A stretch of 15,456 nt of DNA from Paratractidigestivibacter sp003150175 (GTDB taxonomy: Bacteria; Actinomycetota; Coriobacteriia; Coriobacteriales; Atopobiaceae): the NCBI RefSeq assembly GCF_964283195.1, contig NZ_CAXYLH010000025.1, one strand, 5' to 3'. Below the pieces are notes generated by a model. That model made no database searches, had not been told where the DNA came from, and saw only the letters and a program-made list of their open reading frames with translations. Within the stretch, counting starts at the first letter, position 1. Each line of letters opens with the position of its first letter. The translations under genes were made by a program, and so were the position numbers. Positions 9,266 through 15,456 of this stretch are shown piece by piece.

Positions 9266-11947
9266 CTAGGCGGCCTCCTGCGTGAGGTCGGTCAGGATCT
9301 TGTCGTCCTTCTTGTCCCACTTGGGCGTGGGCCGGAAGAGCTGGAAGAGGATGCCCGCCAACAGCACGAAGGCGACGATGGTCCAGAACCCGAAGTTGCC
9401 CAGGACAAAGAGCTCCCAGAGCTGGTTGATGATCAGGCCCACGACCCAGCCGAAGACGCACTGGTAGCCGATGGCGAACCAGAACCACTTGGCGTCGTCC
9501 ATCTGGCGACGGATGGTGCCCATGGCAGCGAAGCACGGGGCGTCGAGCATGTTGAAGGCCACAAAGGCGCACATCGCGCCGGCGTGCAGCACGCCCTGCG
9601 GGTCGGTGAACATGGCCGCGAAGCCCTGCCACATGCTGACGGAGTTCTCGGTGGCGTCGCCCAGGCCATAGAGGGCACCGAAGGTGCCGACGAGGTTCTC
9701 CTTGGCGATGAGCGCGCTGATGGAAGCGGCGGTCGCCTGCCAGGTGTCGGCGCCCAGAGGGGCAAAGATGATGCCGAGGAAGCCGCCGATGGCCGCGAGG
9801 AGCGAGAAGTCCATGTAGTCGTCGCCCGCGCCGTCCATACCCTGCAGGAAGCCGAAGGCGCCGTTGCCGCCGTCCCAGGTCGCGAAACCGAAGTTAGAGA
9901 GGAACCAGACCACGACCGCGGCCGCGAAGATGATCGTGCCGGCCTTCTTGATGTAGGCCGAGACGCGCTCCCAGACGTGCAGCCACCAGGACTTGATGGT
10001 CGGGAAGTGGTAGTTCGGGAGCTCCATCACGAAGGGAGCGGGCTCGCCGGCGAAGGGCTTGGTCTTCTTGAGCATGATGGCCGAGATGATGATCGCGGCG
10101 ATGCCCATGAAGTAGAACATCGGGGCGACCCACCAGGCGTCGGAGCCGCCGATGAGGACGCCCATGACCAGGGCGATGATCGGGGTCTTGGCGCCGCAGG
10201 GGATCATCGTGGTGAGCATGGCCGTCATGCGGCGGTCCTTCTCGTTCTCGATGGTCTTGGTGGAAAGAACGCCCGGGACGCCGCAGCCGGAGCTGATCAG
10301 CATCGGGATGAAGGACTTGCCGGAAAGGCCGAAGCGGCGGAACACGCGGTCCATGACGAAGGCGACGCGGGACATGTAGCCGCAATCCTCAAGAAAGCAC
10401 AGAAGGACAAAGAGCACGAACATCTGCGGGATGAAGCCCAGGACGGAGCCCACGCCGCCGATGATGCCATCGATGACGAGGGACTTCACGACGTCGGAGG
10501 CGCCGGCATCGTCCAGCCAGCCCTCGACGGCGCCGGGGACGGAGGGCACATAGCCGTCGTAGTCCTCGGCGGCAGGCTCCTCGGTCGTGCCCTCGACGGC
10601 GGCGACGAACTGATCGGCGTCGACGGAGTCGATGACCTCGAGGGTCTGGCCGTCCGCGAGGACGGGGTTGTCGTCGGCGTCGACGGTGGTCACGGGCTCG
10701 GCCTCGTCGGAGCCGTCGGAGGTGGCGAGGTAGTTTCCGTCCTCGTCGTGGACGGGCACGTCGGTGGCGACGATGCCCTTGGCCTCGGCATCCTTGGCGA
10801 AGTCCTCGACGGTCGCCAGGGCGTCGGCGTCCTCAGGGTCGTCGGCGAGCGCGGCGACGGCGTCGTTCACGTCGGTGGTGTCCATGCCGGCGTCCTCGGC
10901 GGCGGCGATGAAGCCGTCGACCTGGTCGCCGTAGTTGTTGGAGGCCCAGCCGTCGGTGTCGGCCTCGTACTGCTCCTGGCCCGCGGAGTTGACGAAGAAG
11001 CCGTCGCCAAAGAGGTTATCGTTCACCCAGTCGGTCGCGGCAGTGCCCACCGTGGAGATGGCAATGTAGTACACGAGCACCATGACGCAGACGAAGATCG
11101 GGAGGCCGAGGATTCGGTTGGTCACGATCTTGTCGATCTTCTCGGAGGTCGTGAGCTTCTTGGGGGCCTTGACCACGCAGGCGGCCATGGTCTCGGAGAT
11201 CCAGTCGTAGCGGTCCGAGGTGATGATGGACTCGGAGTCGTCGTCGCGAGCCTCCTCGACGGCCTTGATGACGGGCTCGATGGCCGCGAGCTGCTCCTTG
11301 GTGAGGTTGAGGGGCTTGATAGCATCGGCGTCGCGCTCGAAGACCTTGATGGAGTACCAGCGCGAGAGGTCGGAGTCGCAGCTACCGGAAATCATGGAGG
11401 CGATCTTCTGGAGCGCGTCCTCGACCTCGGCCGAGAAGCACTTGACGCCGGCCGAGGGCTTCTTTGCCGCGATGGCGGCGCGGACGAGCTCGTCGACGCC
11501 GGTGTTGTGCAGGGCCGAGACCTCGAGCACGGTGACGCCGAGGCGCTCGGAGAGCTTGGCCACGTCGACCTTGTCGCCGCGCTCCTTGAGCAGGTCGCAC
11601 ATGTTCAGGCCGATGACGACCGGGCGGCCGGCCTCGAGGACCTGGGTGGTCAGGTAGAGGTTGCGCTCGAGGTTCGTGACGTCGATGAGGTCGATGAGGG
11701 CGTCGGGACGCTCGTTGACGATGTAGTCGCGCGAGACGACCTCCTCGGGCGTGTACGGCGAGAGCGAGTAGATGCCGGGCAGGTCGACGAAGGTGACGTC
11801 CTTGTCAGCGCGCCACTTGGCCTGCTTCTTCTCGACGGTGACGCCGGGCCAGTTGCCGACGTAGCCGTTCGAGCCGGTGAGCTCGTTGAAGAGCGTGGTC
11901 TTGCCGCAGTTGGGGTTGCCTGCGAGACCGATAAATGTTTCTGCCAT
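9266..11947 (-). CDS. feoB: Ferrous iron transporter FeoB with large acidic insertion
   Basis: Inner-membrane Fe2+ uptake protein, 893 residues against about 700-770 for usual FeoB. The N-terminal G domain is intact: GNPNCGKT (10-17), the G2 region PGVTVEKK, DLPG (55-58), NMCD (115-118) and SAL (144-146). Membrane core signatures follow: IPQMFVLFVLLCFLEDCGYMS, SGKSFIPML, SGCGVPG, TIENEKDRR and IPCGAKTP, with the Cys-bearing Gate motifs typical of Gram-positive FeoB. Between the first membrane segment (about 283-300) and the core (from 485) lies a non-family insertion (307-484) rich in Asp, Glu and Ala, with no Cys and predicted outside the membrane. The ATG at 11947 has AGGAAAGG close upstream. 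Two feoA genes precede it, and it has its own operator-bearing promoter at 12003-12028. Confidence 0.96.
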   Translation of the reverse strand: MAETFIGLAGNPNCGKTTLFNELTGSNGYVGNWPGVTVEKKQAKWRADKDVTFVDLPGIYSLSPYTPEEVVSRDYIVNERPDALIDLIDVTNLERNLYLTTQVLEAGRPVVIGLNMCDLLKERGDKVDVAKLSERLGVTVLEVSALHNTGVDELVRAAIAAKKPSAGVKCFSAEVEDALQKIASMISGSCDSDLSRWYSIKVFERDADAIKPLNLTKEQLAAIEPVIKAVEEARDDDSESIITSDRYDWISETMAACVVKAPKKLTTSEKIDKIVTNRILGLPIFVCVMVLVYYIAISTVGTAATDWVNDNLFGDGFFVNSAGQEQYEADTDGWASNNYGDQVDGFIAAAEDAGMDTTDVNDAVAALADDPEDADALATVEDFAKDAEAKGIVATDVPVHDEDGNYLATSDGSDEAEPVTTVDADDNPVLADGQTLEVIDSVDADQFVAAVEGTTEEPAAEDYDGYVPSVPGAVEGWLDDAGASDVVKSLVIDGIIGGVGSVLGFIPQMFVLFVLLCFLEDCGYMSRVAFVMDRVFRRFGLSGKSFIPMLISSGCGVPGVLSTKTIENEKDRRMTAMLTTMIPCGAKTPIIALVMGVLIGGSDAWWVAPMFYFMGIAAIIISAIMLKKTKPFAGEPAPFVMELPNYHFPTIKSWWLHVWERVSAYIKKAGTIIFAAAVVVWFLSNFGFATWDGGNGAFGFLQGMDGAGDDYMDFSLLAAIGGFLGIIFAPLGADTWQATAASISALIAKENLVGTFGALYGLGDATENSVSMWQGFAAMFTDPQGVLHAGAMCAFVAFNMLDAPCFAAMGTIRRQMDDAKWFWFAIGYQCVFGWVVGLIINQLWELFVLGNFGFWTIVAFVLLAGILFQLFRPTPKWDKKDDKILTDLTQEAA

Positions 11948-12002
11948 TCCTTGCCTTTCCTATTGCTTCGGCGCCTGGGCGCCTTCGGGCACGTTTTGCG
12001 AG

Positions 12003-12028
12003 GTTATAAAGTTAGAAATAGGTAACTT
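12003..12028 (-). promoter_or_regulatory. feoB promoter with AAGTT-AACTT operator
   Basis: The plus-strand palindrome AAGTTAGAAATAGGTAACTT (12009-12028) matches 13 of 14 defined motif positions. On the minus strand it is followed directly by TATAAC (12008-12003), a good -10, so the palindrome fills the -35/-10 spacer. The site is 62-81 bases before the feoB start. It suggests that feoB can be transcribed apart from the feoA genes under the same repressor. Confidence 0.6.
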
Positions 12029-12071
12029 CATCACCCGAAAAAACGGGTCCGCCAACCCTCGCGAACCCTGC

Positions 12072-12311
12072 TTACTCGCCGTCGCGGACAGCGGTGACCT
12101 CGACGTTGGCGGCCTCGTCGCGGCGAACCGAGAGCTCGTAGCCGCGGACGGTGAGCTCGATCGGGTCGCCCAGGGGGGCCACCTTCTTCACGTAGACGTG
12201 GGTGCCCTTGGTAAGGCCCATGTCCATGATGCGGCGCTTGAGGGCGCCGGTGCCGGTCAGCTTGGCGACGTCCGCGCTCTGGCCCACCTTCACATCCTTG
12301 AGAGTTGCCAT
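12072..12311 (-). CDS. feoA: FeoA-family SH3-like protein (second copy)
   Basis: A small cytoplasmic protein of 79 residues, the usual FeoA length, with the SH3-like pattern: TGTGALKRRIMDMGLTKGTH near 20-39, then VYVKKVAPLGDPIELTVRGYELSVRRDEAANVEV. FeoA proteins assist FeoB at the cytoplasmic face. The ATG at 12311 follows AAAGGGAAT; the longer open frame to 12425 has no good start and is rejected. It lies between the other feoA (129 bases upstream) and feoB (124 bases downstream). The two FeoA copies differ strongly, so they are not a recent duplication. Confidence 0.92.
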   Translation of the reverse strand: MATLKDVKVGQSADVAKLTGTGALKRRIMDMGLTKGTHVYVKKVAPLGDPIELTVRGYELSVRRDEAANVEVTAVRDGE

Positions 12312-12400
12312 CGATTCCCTTTCTGTTTGCCGCCCCGGGCCTCCCCCGGAGACGACGCCTTCCTTGTGCGCGGGGGCGGCGCCCCGTTCGCATTCCACAG

Positions 12401-12432
12401 CCTCGCCGAGCGGCGAGCGCCGCACGGCGAGG
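12401..12432 (-). other. Hairpin between the two feoA genes
   Basis: CCTCGCCG pairs with CGGCGAGG just after the first feoA stop, with more self-complementary sequence inside. No T-run follows on the minus strand. It may stabilise or process the mRNA and so change the ratio of the first FeoA to FeoA2-FeoB. Confidence 0.4.
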
Positions 12433-12440
12433 AGTTGAAC

Positions 12441-12722
12441 CTAGAGAGAGACCATGACGTGCGACGCCATGGTGCGGTTGAGCGCCAGTCGGGCGCCCTT
12501 GACGCTGACGATCACATCGCCGTCGACGCGCGAGATCACCTTGACCTCAGCGCCCTCGACGAGCCCGAGGTCCGAGAGGTGCTTGCGGAGCTCGGCGCCG
12601 CCCTTGACCTTGGTCACGCACGCTGCCTCGTCCTCGCCGAGCATGGCGAGCGGCAGGGCCCCGGCGACGTTCACGGACGCGGAATTGACGGCGGTCCCGC
12701 TCATCGCAGCCTCCATAGACAT
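12441..12722 (-). CDS. feoA: FeoA-family SH3-like protein (first gene of feo operon)
   Basis: FeoA-like protein of 93 residues. The core ALPLAMLGEDEAACVTKVKG is followed by ELRKHLSDLGLVEGAEVKVI and VIVSVKGARLALNRTMASHVMV, the standard FeoA fold pattern, with a short Ala/Ser-rich N-terminal extension. The ATG at 12722 has AAGGGAAG nearby upstream; the open frame to 12842 would run through the operator and is not used. It is the first gene of feoA-feoA-feoB on the minus strand. The promoter and operator upstream (12779-12842) suggest repression by a metalloregulator. Confidence 0.92.
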   Translation of the reverse strand: MSMEAAMSGTAVNSASVNVAGALPLAMLGEDEAACVTKVKGGAELRKHLSDLGLVEGAEVKVISRVDGDVIVSVKGARLALNRTMASHVMVSL

Positions 12723-12778
12723 TTCTGTCTTCCCTTCTTCCCTGCTCGCGGGGCGTGTTTCGACCGTCCGTCGGCAAG

Positions 12779-12842
12779 AAGTTGACCTATGTGAACTTAA
12801 GCGCTCGCAAAGTAAGATATGCCTAACTCCATACGGACGCAA
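12779..12842 (-). promoter_or_regulatory. feo operon promoter with perfect AAGTT-AACTT operator
   Basis: On the minus strand TTGCGT (12842-12837) and TATCTT (12819-12814), 17 bases apart, are a possible promoter. The palindrome AAGTTGACCTATGTGAACTT (12779-12798) lies just downstream of the expected start site and matches all 14 defined motif positions. It is 57-76 bases before feoA. Hexamer matches are moderate; the palindrome is the stronger signal. Confidence 0.6.
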
Positions 12843-12902
12843 GGGGTTAGGGCAATAAAGTTTGAGATGGGTTACTCGTGGGGCAAGAAAGGCGGCCGGC
12901 TT

Positions 12903-13925
12903 TTACCTCAACATATGCCGCGCAAGCTCGGAGCGGCTGGAGATGCCCAGCTTGGCGTACGCGCTCGAAAGGCGGTTCTTGACCGTCCCGCGCGAGACCC
13001 CCATATGGCGCGCGATCTCGTCGTTCGACCAGCCGCGGCAAGCGAGCATCGCCATCGAGAACTCCGTGGTCGTCAGGTCGTCCGCCACATCCTCGCCCGA
13101 CTCCGGGTTGTGGATCCTGCGCCATCCGTAGCTGAAGCGATACGTGACCTTGACCACGCGCGCGAAGTCGGCGGGGCAGCTCTCCTTGAGGCAGGTCTCG
13201 AGAACGCCTTGGAGAAGCCCATGATGCTCGCCGATCTCCTCGATGAGGTCATCTGCCTCAGCGATCGCCCACGCCTGCTCGAAGTGGCGCCGCGCACGGG
13301 CGACATCCTTCAGGCTCATCCGGCCCATCGCCGCCACGAGGTGCAGGAACTGCTCGGGGATCGGGTAGCTGGCCCGCGCCATCGCAAGAGCGTTCTCGGC
13401 GATCCCCGCGCAACGACCATGCTCCCCATGGAAGTATGCGCGGTGCGCCTGCACATAGCTGGCAAAGAGCGCGAGCCCCTCGGGCAGGTCGCGCATCGAC
13501 GCGGCGAGGTCCTCCTCGGTAAAGCTCGGGTCAAGGTGCAGCAGCACCGCCGCTGCCGTCGCGAAGAGCACATAGGACGCGCGGGCCTCGGGTGCCGCGG
13601 CATCGAGCCCTTCCTTCATCGACTTGAGCTCGGACAGGCACTTCTTTGCGGCGACGGGGCGATTGAGCGAGAGGTTCGCGTAAGCGCAGATGAAGCAGGC
13701 GGACAGCTTGAGCGCGGGGTCGTCGCTCTGGAGGAACGGCTCGGCCGCCGCACACGCCTCGTCCGGCCGAGCGGTGAAGTAGTACGCCTCCGCCTGGGCA
13801 ATGCGCCGCAGGTCAGGGTTGCCAACCGCATCGACCGCCGCAGCAAGGCCGCCCTTCTCGAACGAGGAGCGCAGAAGCGGCATGGGATAGCGCACAGGCG
13901 CGTCGATCGTCTCTTCCCCACCCAT
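12903..13925 (-). CDS. LuxR-family regulator with helical-repeat N-terminus
   Basis: Cytoplasmic transcription factor of 340 residues. The C-terminus (about 285-337) is a LuxR/GerE helix-turn-helix: TTTEFSMAMLACRGWSNDEI, then GVSRGTVKNRLSSAYAKLGI. The rest is all-helical with Ala-rich paired helices resembling TPR repeats of MalT-like regulators, but no ATPase motif is present. The ATG at 13925 has GGGGAGG five bases upstream; the open frame to 14054 has no comparable site. It diverges from a choloylglycine-hydrolase-family gene starting 143 bases away, which it may regulate. The ligand is unknown. Confidence 0.87.
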   Translation of the reverse strand: MGGEETIDAPVRYPMPLLRSSFEKGGLAAAVDAVGNPDLRRIAQAEAYYFTARPDEACAAAEPFLQSDDPALKLSACFICAYANLSLNRPVAAKKCLSELKSMKEGLDAAAPEARASYVLFATAAAVLLHLDPSFTEEDLAASMRDLPEGLALFASYVQAHRAYFHGEHGRCAGIAENALAMARASYPIPEQFLHLVAAMGRMSLKDVARARRHFEQAWAIAEADDLIEEIGEHHGLLQGVLETCLKESCPADFARVVKVTYRFSYGWRRIHNPESGEDVADDLTTTEFSMAMLACRGWSNDEIARHMGVSRGTVKNRLSSAYAKLGISSRSELARHMLR

Positions 13926-14068
13926 TCTGACCTCCCCTCGGTTTCTTTCGATGGTACCAGCACCTTTGGTCGCAGGCGTCGGTTTGGCCATTCGGGGCGG
14001 CAAACGGCACTCCCCCGCCGCGCCGGCGTCCGGCAAGATGGGCTCAAGCCACAAATAAGGATGCTCCC
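13926..14068. promoter_or_regulatory. Divergent intergenic region of regulator and hydrolase
   Basis: These 143 bases must hold the promoters of both divergent genes. The ribosome sites (GGGGAGG for the regulator, AAGGATG for the hydrolase) are clear. No convincing -35/-10 pair or operator palindrome is visible, and the AAGTT motif is absent. Confidence 0.5.
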
Positions 14069-15151
14069 ATGAAGCGCATCGCCAAACGAATCGCCCTCAC
14101 GCTGCTCGCCCTCTTCGCTGTGGCCGCAGTTGTGTTCGGCGCGTTCTATGCCACGAGGATCCAGACTATCGGCTCAATCAAGCAAGAAACCAGCTACGAC
14201 GACGGCTACAACCTCTACACCATGGACGTCGCCTACGACTACGACCTCGACGCCATCCTCCAAAAGGATGTCCGAACCAATCAGGAGTTCCTCGACGCGG
14301 TGCTCGCCGAGTCGCTTCCGCTGCTTCCCGTCCATATGACGGCGCCCGACTACGGCTGTACCGCCTTCACCGCGAAGGCAGCGGACGGAGAGGTGCGCAT
14401 GGGACGCAACTACGACTTCAAGCTGGACACCTCCGCGCTGCTCGTGCGCTGCGCTCCCAAAGGAGGCTACCGATCCATCGCGCTCGCCGCGCTCAACAAC
14501 GTCAAGGCCGACGTCCCCGACGCAAGCGTCTCCAAGCGCCTCGCGTGCGTGACGGCGCCCTTCATCTGCCTCGACGGCATGAACGAAAAAGGCGTCTCGA
14601 TCGCGGTGCTCACCCTCGACAGCGAGCCTGCGCTCCAGGACACCGGAAAGAAGGCCCTGCCGACCACGCTCGCCATCCGCCTCGTGCTCGACCGCGCCGC
14701 CACGACCGAGGAGGCCGTTGAGCTCCTTTCCGGCTACGACATCTTCGCGACGTCGGGGCGCGACTACCACTTCTACATCACCGACGCCTCGGGCGACGGC
14801 CGCGTGGTCGAGTGGGACCCCTCCGACGCCTCCCGCCCGCTCAAGGCCACTCCCATGCGCGCCATCACGAACTTCTATGCGCTCTACCCCGACCTCGTCC
14901 AGCCCAACCAGAAGAACGGCATCTACGGGCACGGCAAGGAGCACTGGGAAGCGGTCGAGAAGGTCTTCGATGCGCAGGAGTATCAGGACGATGCAGTCGC
15001 GTGGGACGCCCTCAGGGCATCGGCCCAGGATCCCAACCCGCAGGACGTGACGAGCAACACCCAGTGGTCGGCCGTCTACGACGACACCGCGCTCACCCTG
15101 CGCGTCTGTTTGCGCCGCAACTGGGCGGATGTGATCGAGTTCAAGCTATAG
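14069..15151 (+). CDS. Membrane-anchored linear amide C-N hydrolase (choloylglycine hydrolase family)
   Basis: A 360-residue Ntn-hydrolase-like enzyme cleaving linear amides; the family includes bile salt hydrolases, penicillin V acylases and N-acyl amide hydrolases. The segment YGCTAFTAKAADGEVRMGRNYDF (starting at 95) gives the probable nucleophile Cys97 and the Arg113/Asn114 pocket. FICLDGMNEKGVSIAV and NTQWSAVYD with a later RxxLRR are also family-typical. Residues 1-29 are a positively charged start plus a hydrophobic segment, so the enzyme is exported and probably anchored. In cytosolic relatives Cys is residue 2; here self-processing would have to remove about 96 residues. AAGGATG precedes the ATG at 14069. 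The substrate (bile acid amide, acyl amino acid, beta-lactam or signal amide) cannot be told. Confidence 0.87.
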   Translation: MKRIAKRIALTLLALFAVAAVVFGAFYATRIQTIGSIKQETSYDDGYNLYTMDVAYDYDLDAILQKDVRTNQEFLDAVLAESLPLLPVHMTAPDYGCTAFTAKAADGEVRMGRNYDFKLDTSALLVRCAPKGGYRSIALAALNNVKADVPDASVSKRLACVTAPFICLDGMNEKGVSIAVLTLDSEPALQDTGKKALPTTLAIRLVLDRAATTEEAVELLSGYDIFATSGRDYHFYITDASGDGRVVEWDPSDASRPLKATPMRAITNFYALYPDLVQPNQKNGIYGHGKEHWEAVEKVFDAQEYQDDAVAWDALRASAQDPNPQDVTSNTQWSAVYDDTALTLRVCLRRNWADVIEFKL

Positions 15152-15169
15152 GTTGCCAGCACGAAGAAC

Positions 15170-15181
15170 GCAGGGCCCTGC
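15170..15181. other. Short perfect palindrome after the hydrolase gene
   Basis: GCAGGGCCCTGC lies 18 bases after the stop, and a TTTTT follows some 13 bases later. The arms leave almost no loop and the T-run is distant, so its role as a terminator is weak. Confidence 0.3.
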
Positions 15182-15270
15182 AAGAAAGACGTGTTTTTAT
15201 CGGTGGCGAAAAGGCAGGGTTTCACACCATCGAAGAACTCGCCGCCCCGCCGGTGCTTGCAACCTCCCTT

Positions 15271-15394
15271 TGCAAAGAATTCGCGAGTTGTTGGCCGCCA
15301 CCCGCACGGCATGCAAAGAAAACGCGAGTTGTTGGTCAAAATGCAAAGGAATCTCGAGTTGTTGACCTAAATGCAAAGAATTCCAGCTACGTCC
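15271..15394 (+). repeat. Array of degenerate phased short repeats after the hydrolase
   Basis: Four units begin TGCAAAGAA or TGCAAAGGA (15271, 15312, 15342, 15372); the first three continue CGCGAGTTGTTGG or CTCGAGTTGTTGA, and the last diverges after 11 bases. Spacings are 41, 30 and 30. Eroded units may occur at about 15179 (TGCAAGAAAGACG) and 15229. The spacers are not unique CRISPR-like sequences and unit identity is partial. The array parallels the one at 93-300 in its core (TGCnnAGAAA) and spacing. No gene is seen between 15152 and the window end. Confidence 0.7.
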
Positions 15395-15416
15395 ATAAAG
15401 TGGTGTAAATAGCAGT

Positions 15417-15435
15417 GGCGGGCCAGAGGCCCGCC
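15417..15435. other. Perfect 8-bp stem hairpin near the window end
   Basis: GGCGGGCC pairs with GGCCCGCC around the loop AGA. No T-run follows on either strand. It may belong to the leader or terminator of a gene beyond the window. Confidence 0.45.
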
Positions 15436-15456
15436 CCCCAGGTAACATTTGCAATC

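Noticed and set aside
8945..12025. Plus-strand open frame of 1026 codons opposite feoB
   Set aside because: It is antisense to an intact, family-matching feoB and consists of Asp/Gly/Val/His-rich residues typical of shadow frames in GC-rich DNA; no ribosome site or domain.
15271..15394. CRISPR array
   Set aside because: Repeats are too degenerate, spacing of 30 bases leaves no unique spacers, and no cas gene is present.

Overview
The window is a GC-rich stretch of bacterial chromosome. Its codon use, strong Shine-Dalgarno sites, short spacer repeats and gene complement (UvrA paralog, HMA2-type P1B-ATPase with a small partner, FeoA-FeoA-FeoB, LuxR-type regulator beside a linear-amide hydrolase) suggest a Coriobacteriia-type actinobacterium of the Olsenella/Collinsella/Atopobiaceae kind. 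That assignment is inferred from style and content; no rRNA or other marker gene is present.

Layout, left to right. Positions 1-426 hold a hairpin, an array of degenerate repeats and a promoter with an operator-like palindrome. Then come gpmA (+, glycolytic phosphoglycerate mutase) and an Nramp Mn/Fe transporter (+). The Nramp gene converges on a uvrA-like gene (-) that lacks the UvrB-binding domain. A 31-bp palindromic element lies in two copies between these genes, forming part of both stop codons, and in a third copy upstream of uvrA. From 5394 to 5650 there is a promoter, an operator and an intrinsic terminator on the minus strand but no convincing gene: a candidate small RNA. Next, all on the minus strand, are a P1B-type metal ATPase, its small partner protein, an AraC-type regulator, and the ferrous iron operon feoA-feoA-feoB, whose FeoB carries an unusual acidic insertion of about 180 residues. 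A LuxR-type regulator (-) and a membrane-anchored choloylglycine-hydrolase-family enzyme (+) form a divergent pair, and a second array of degenerate repeats closes the window.

How it works together: most of the window is about divalent metals (uptake by Nramp and FeoB, transport, probably export, by the P1B-ATPase). The strongest non-coding signal is a 20-bp inverted repeat, AAGTTnACnnnnGTnAACTT. It overlaps or adjoins promoters of feoA, of feoB and of the candidate small RNA, with a weaker version before gpmA-Nramp. I infer a metalloregulator (DtxR or Fur superfamily, not encoded here) that controls iron uptake and an iron-responsive RNA. The small-RNA proposal is the part most likely to be undescribed.
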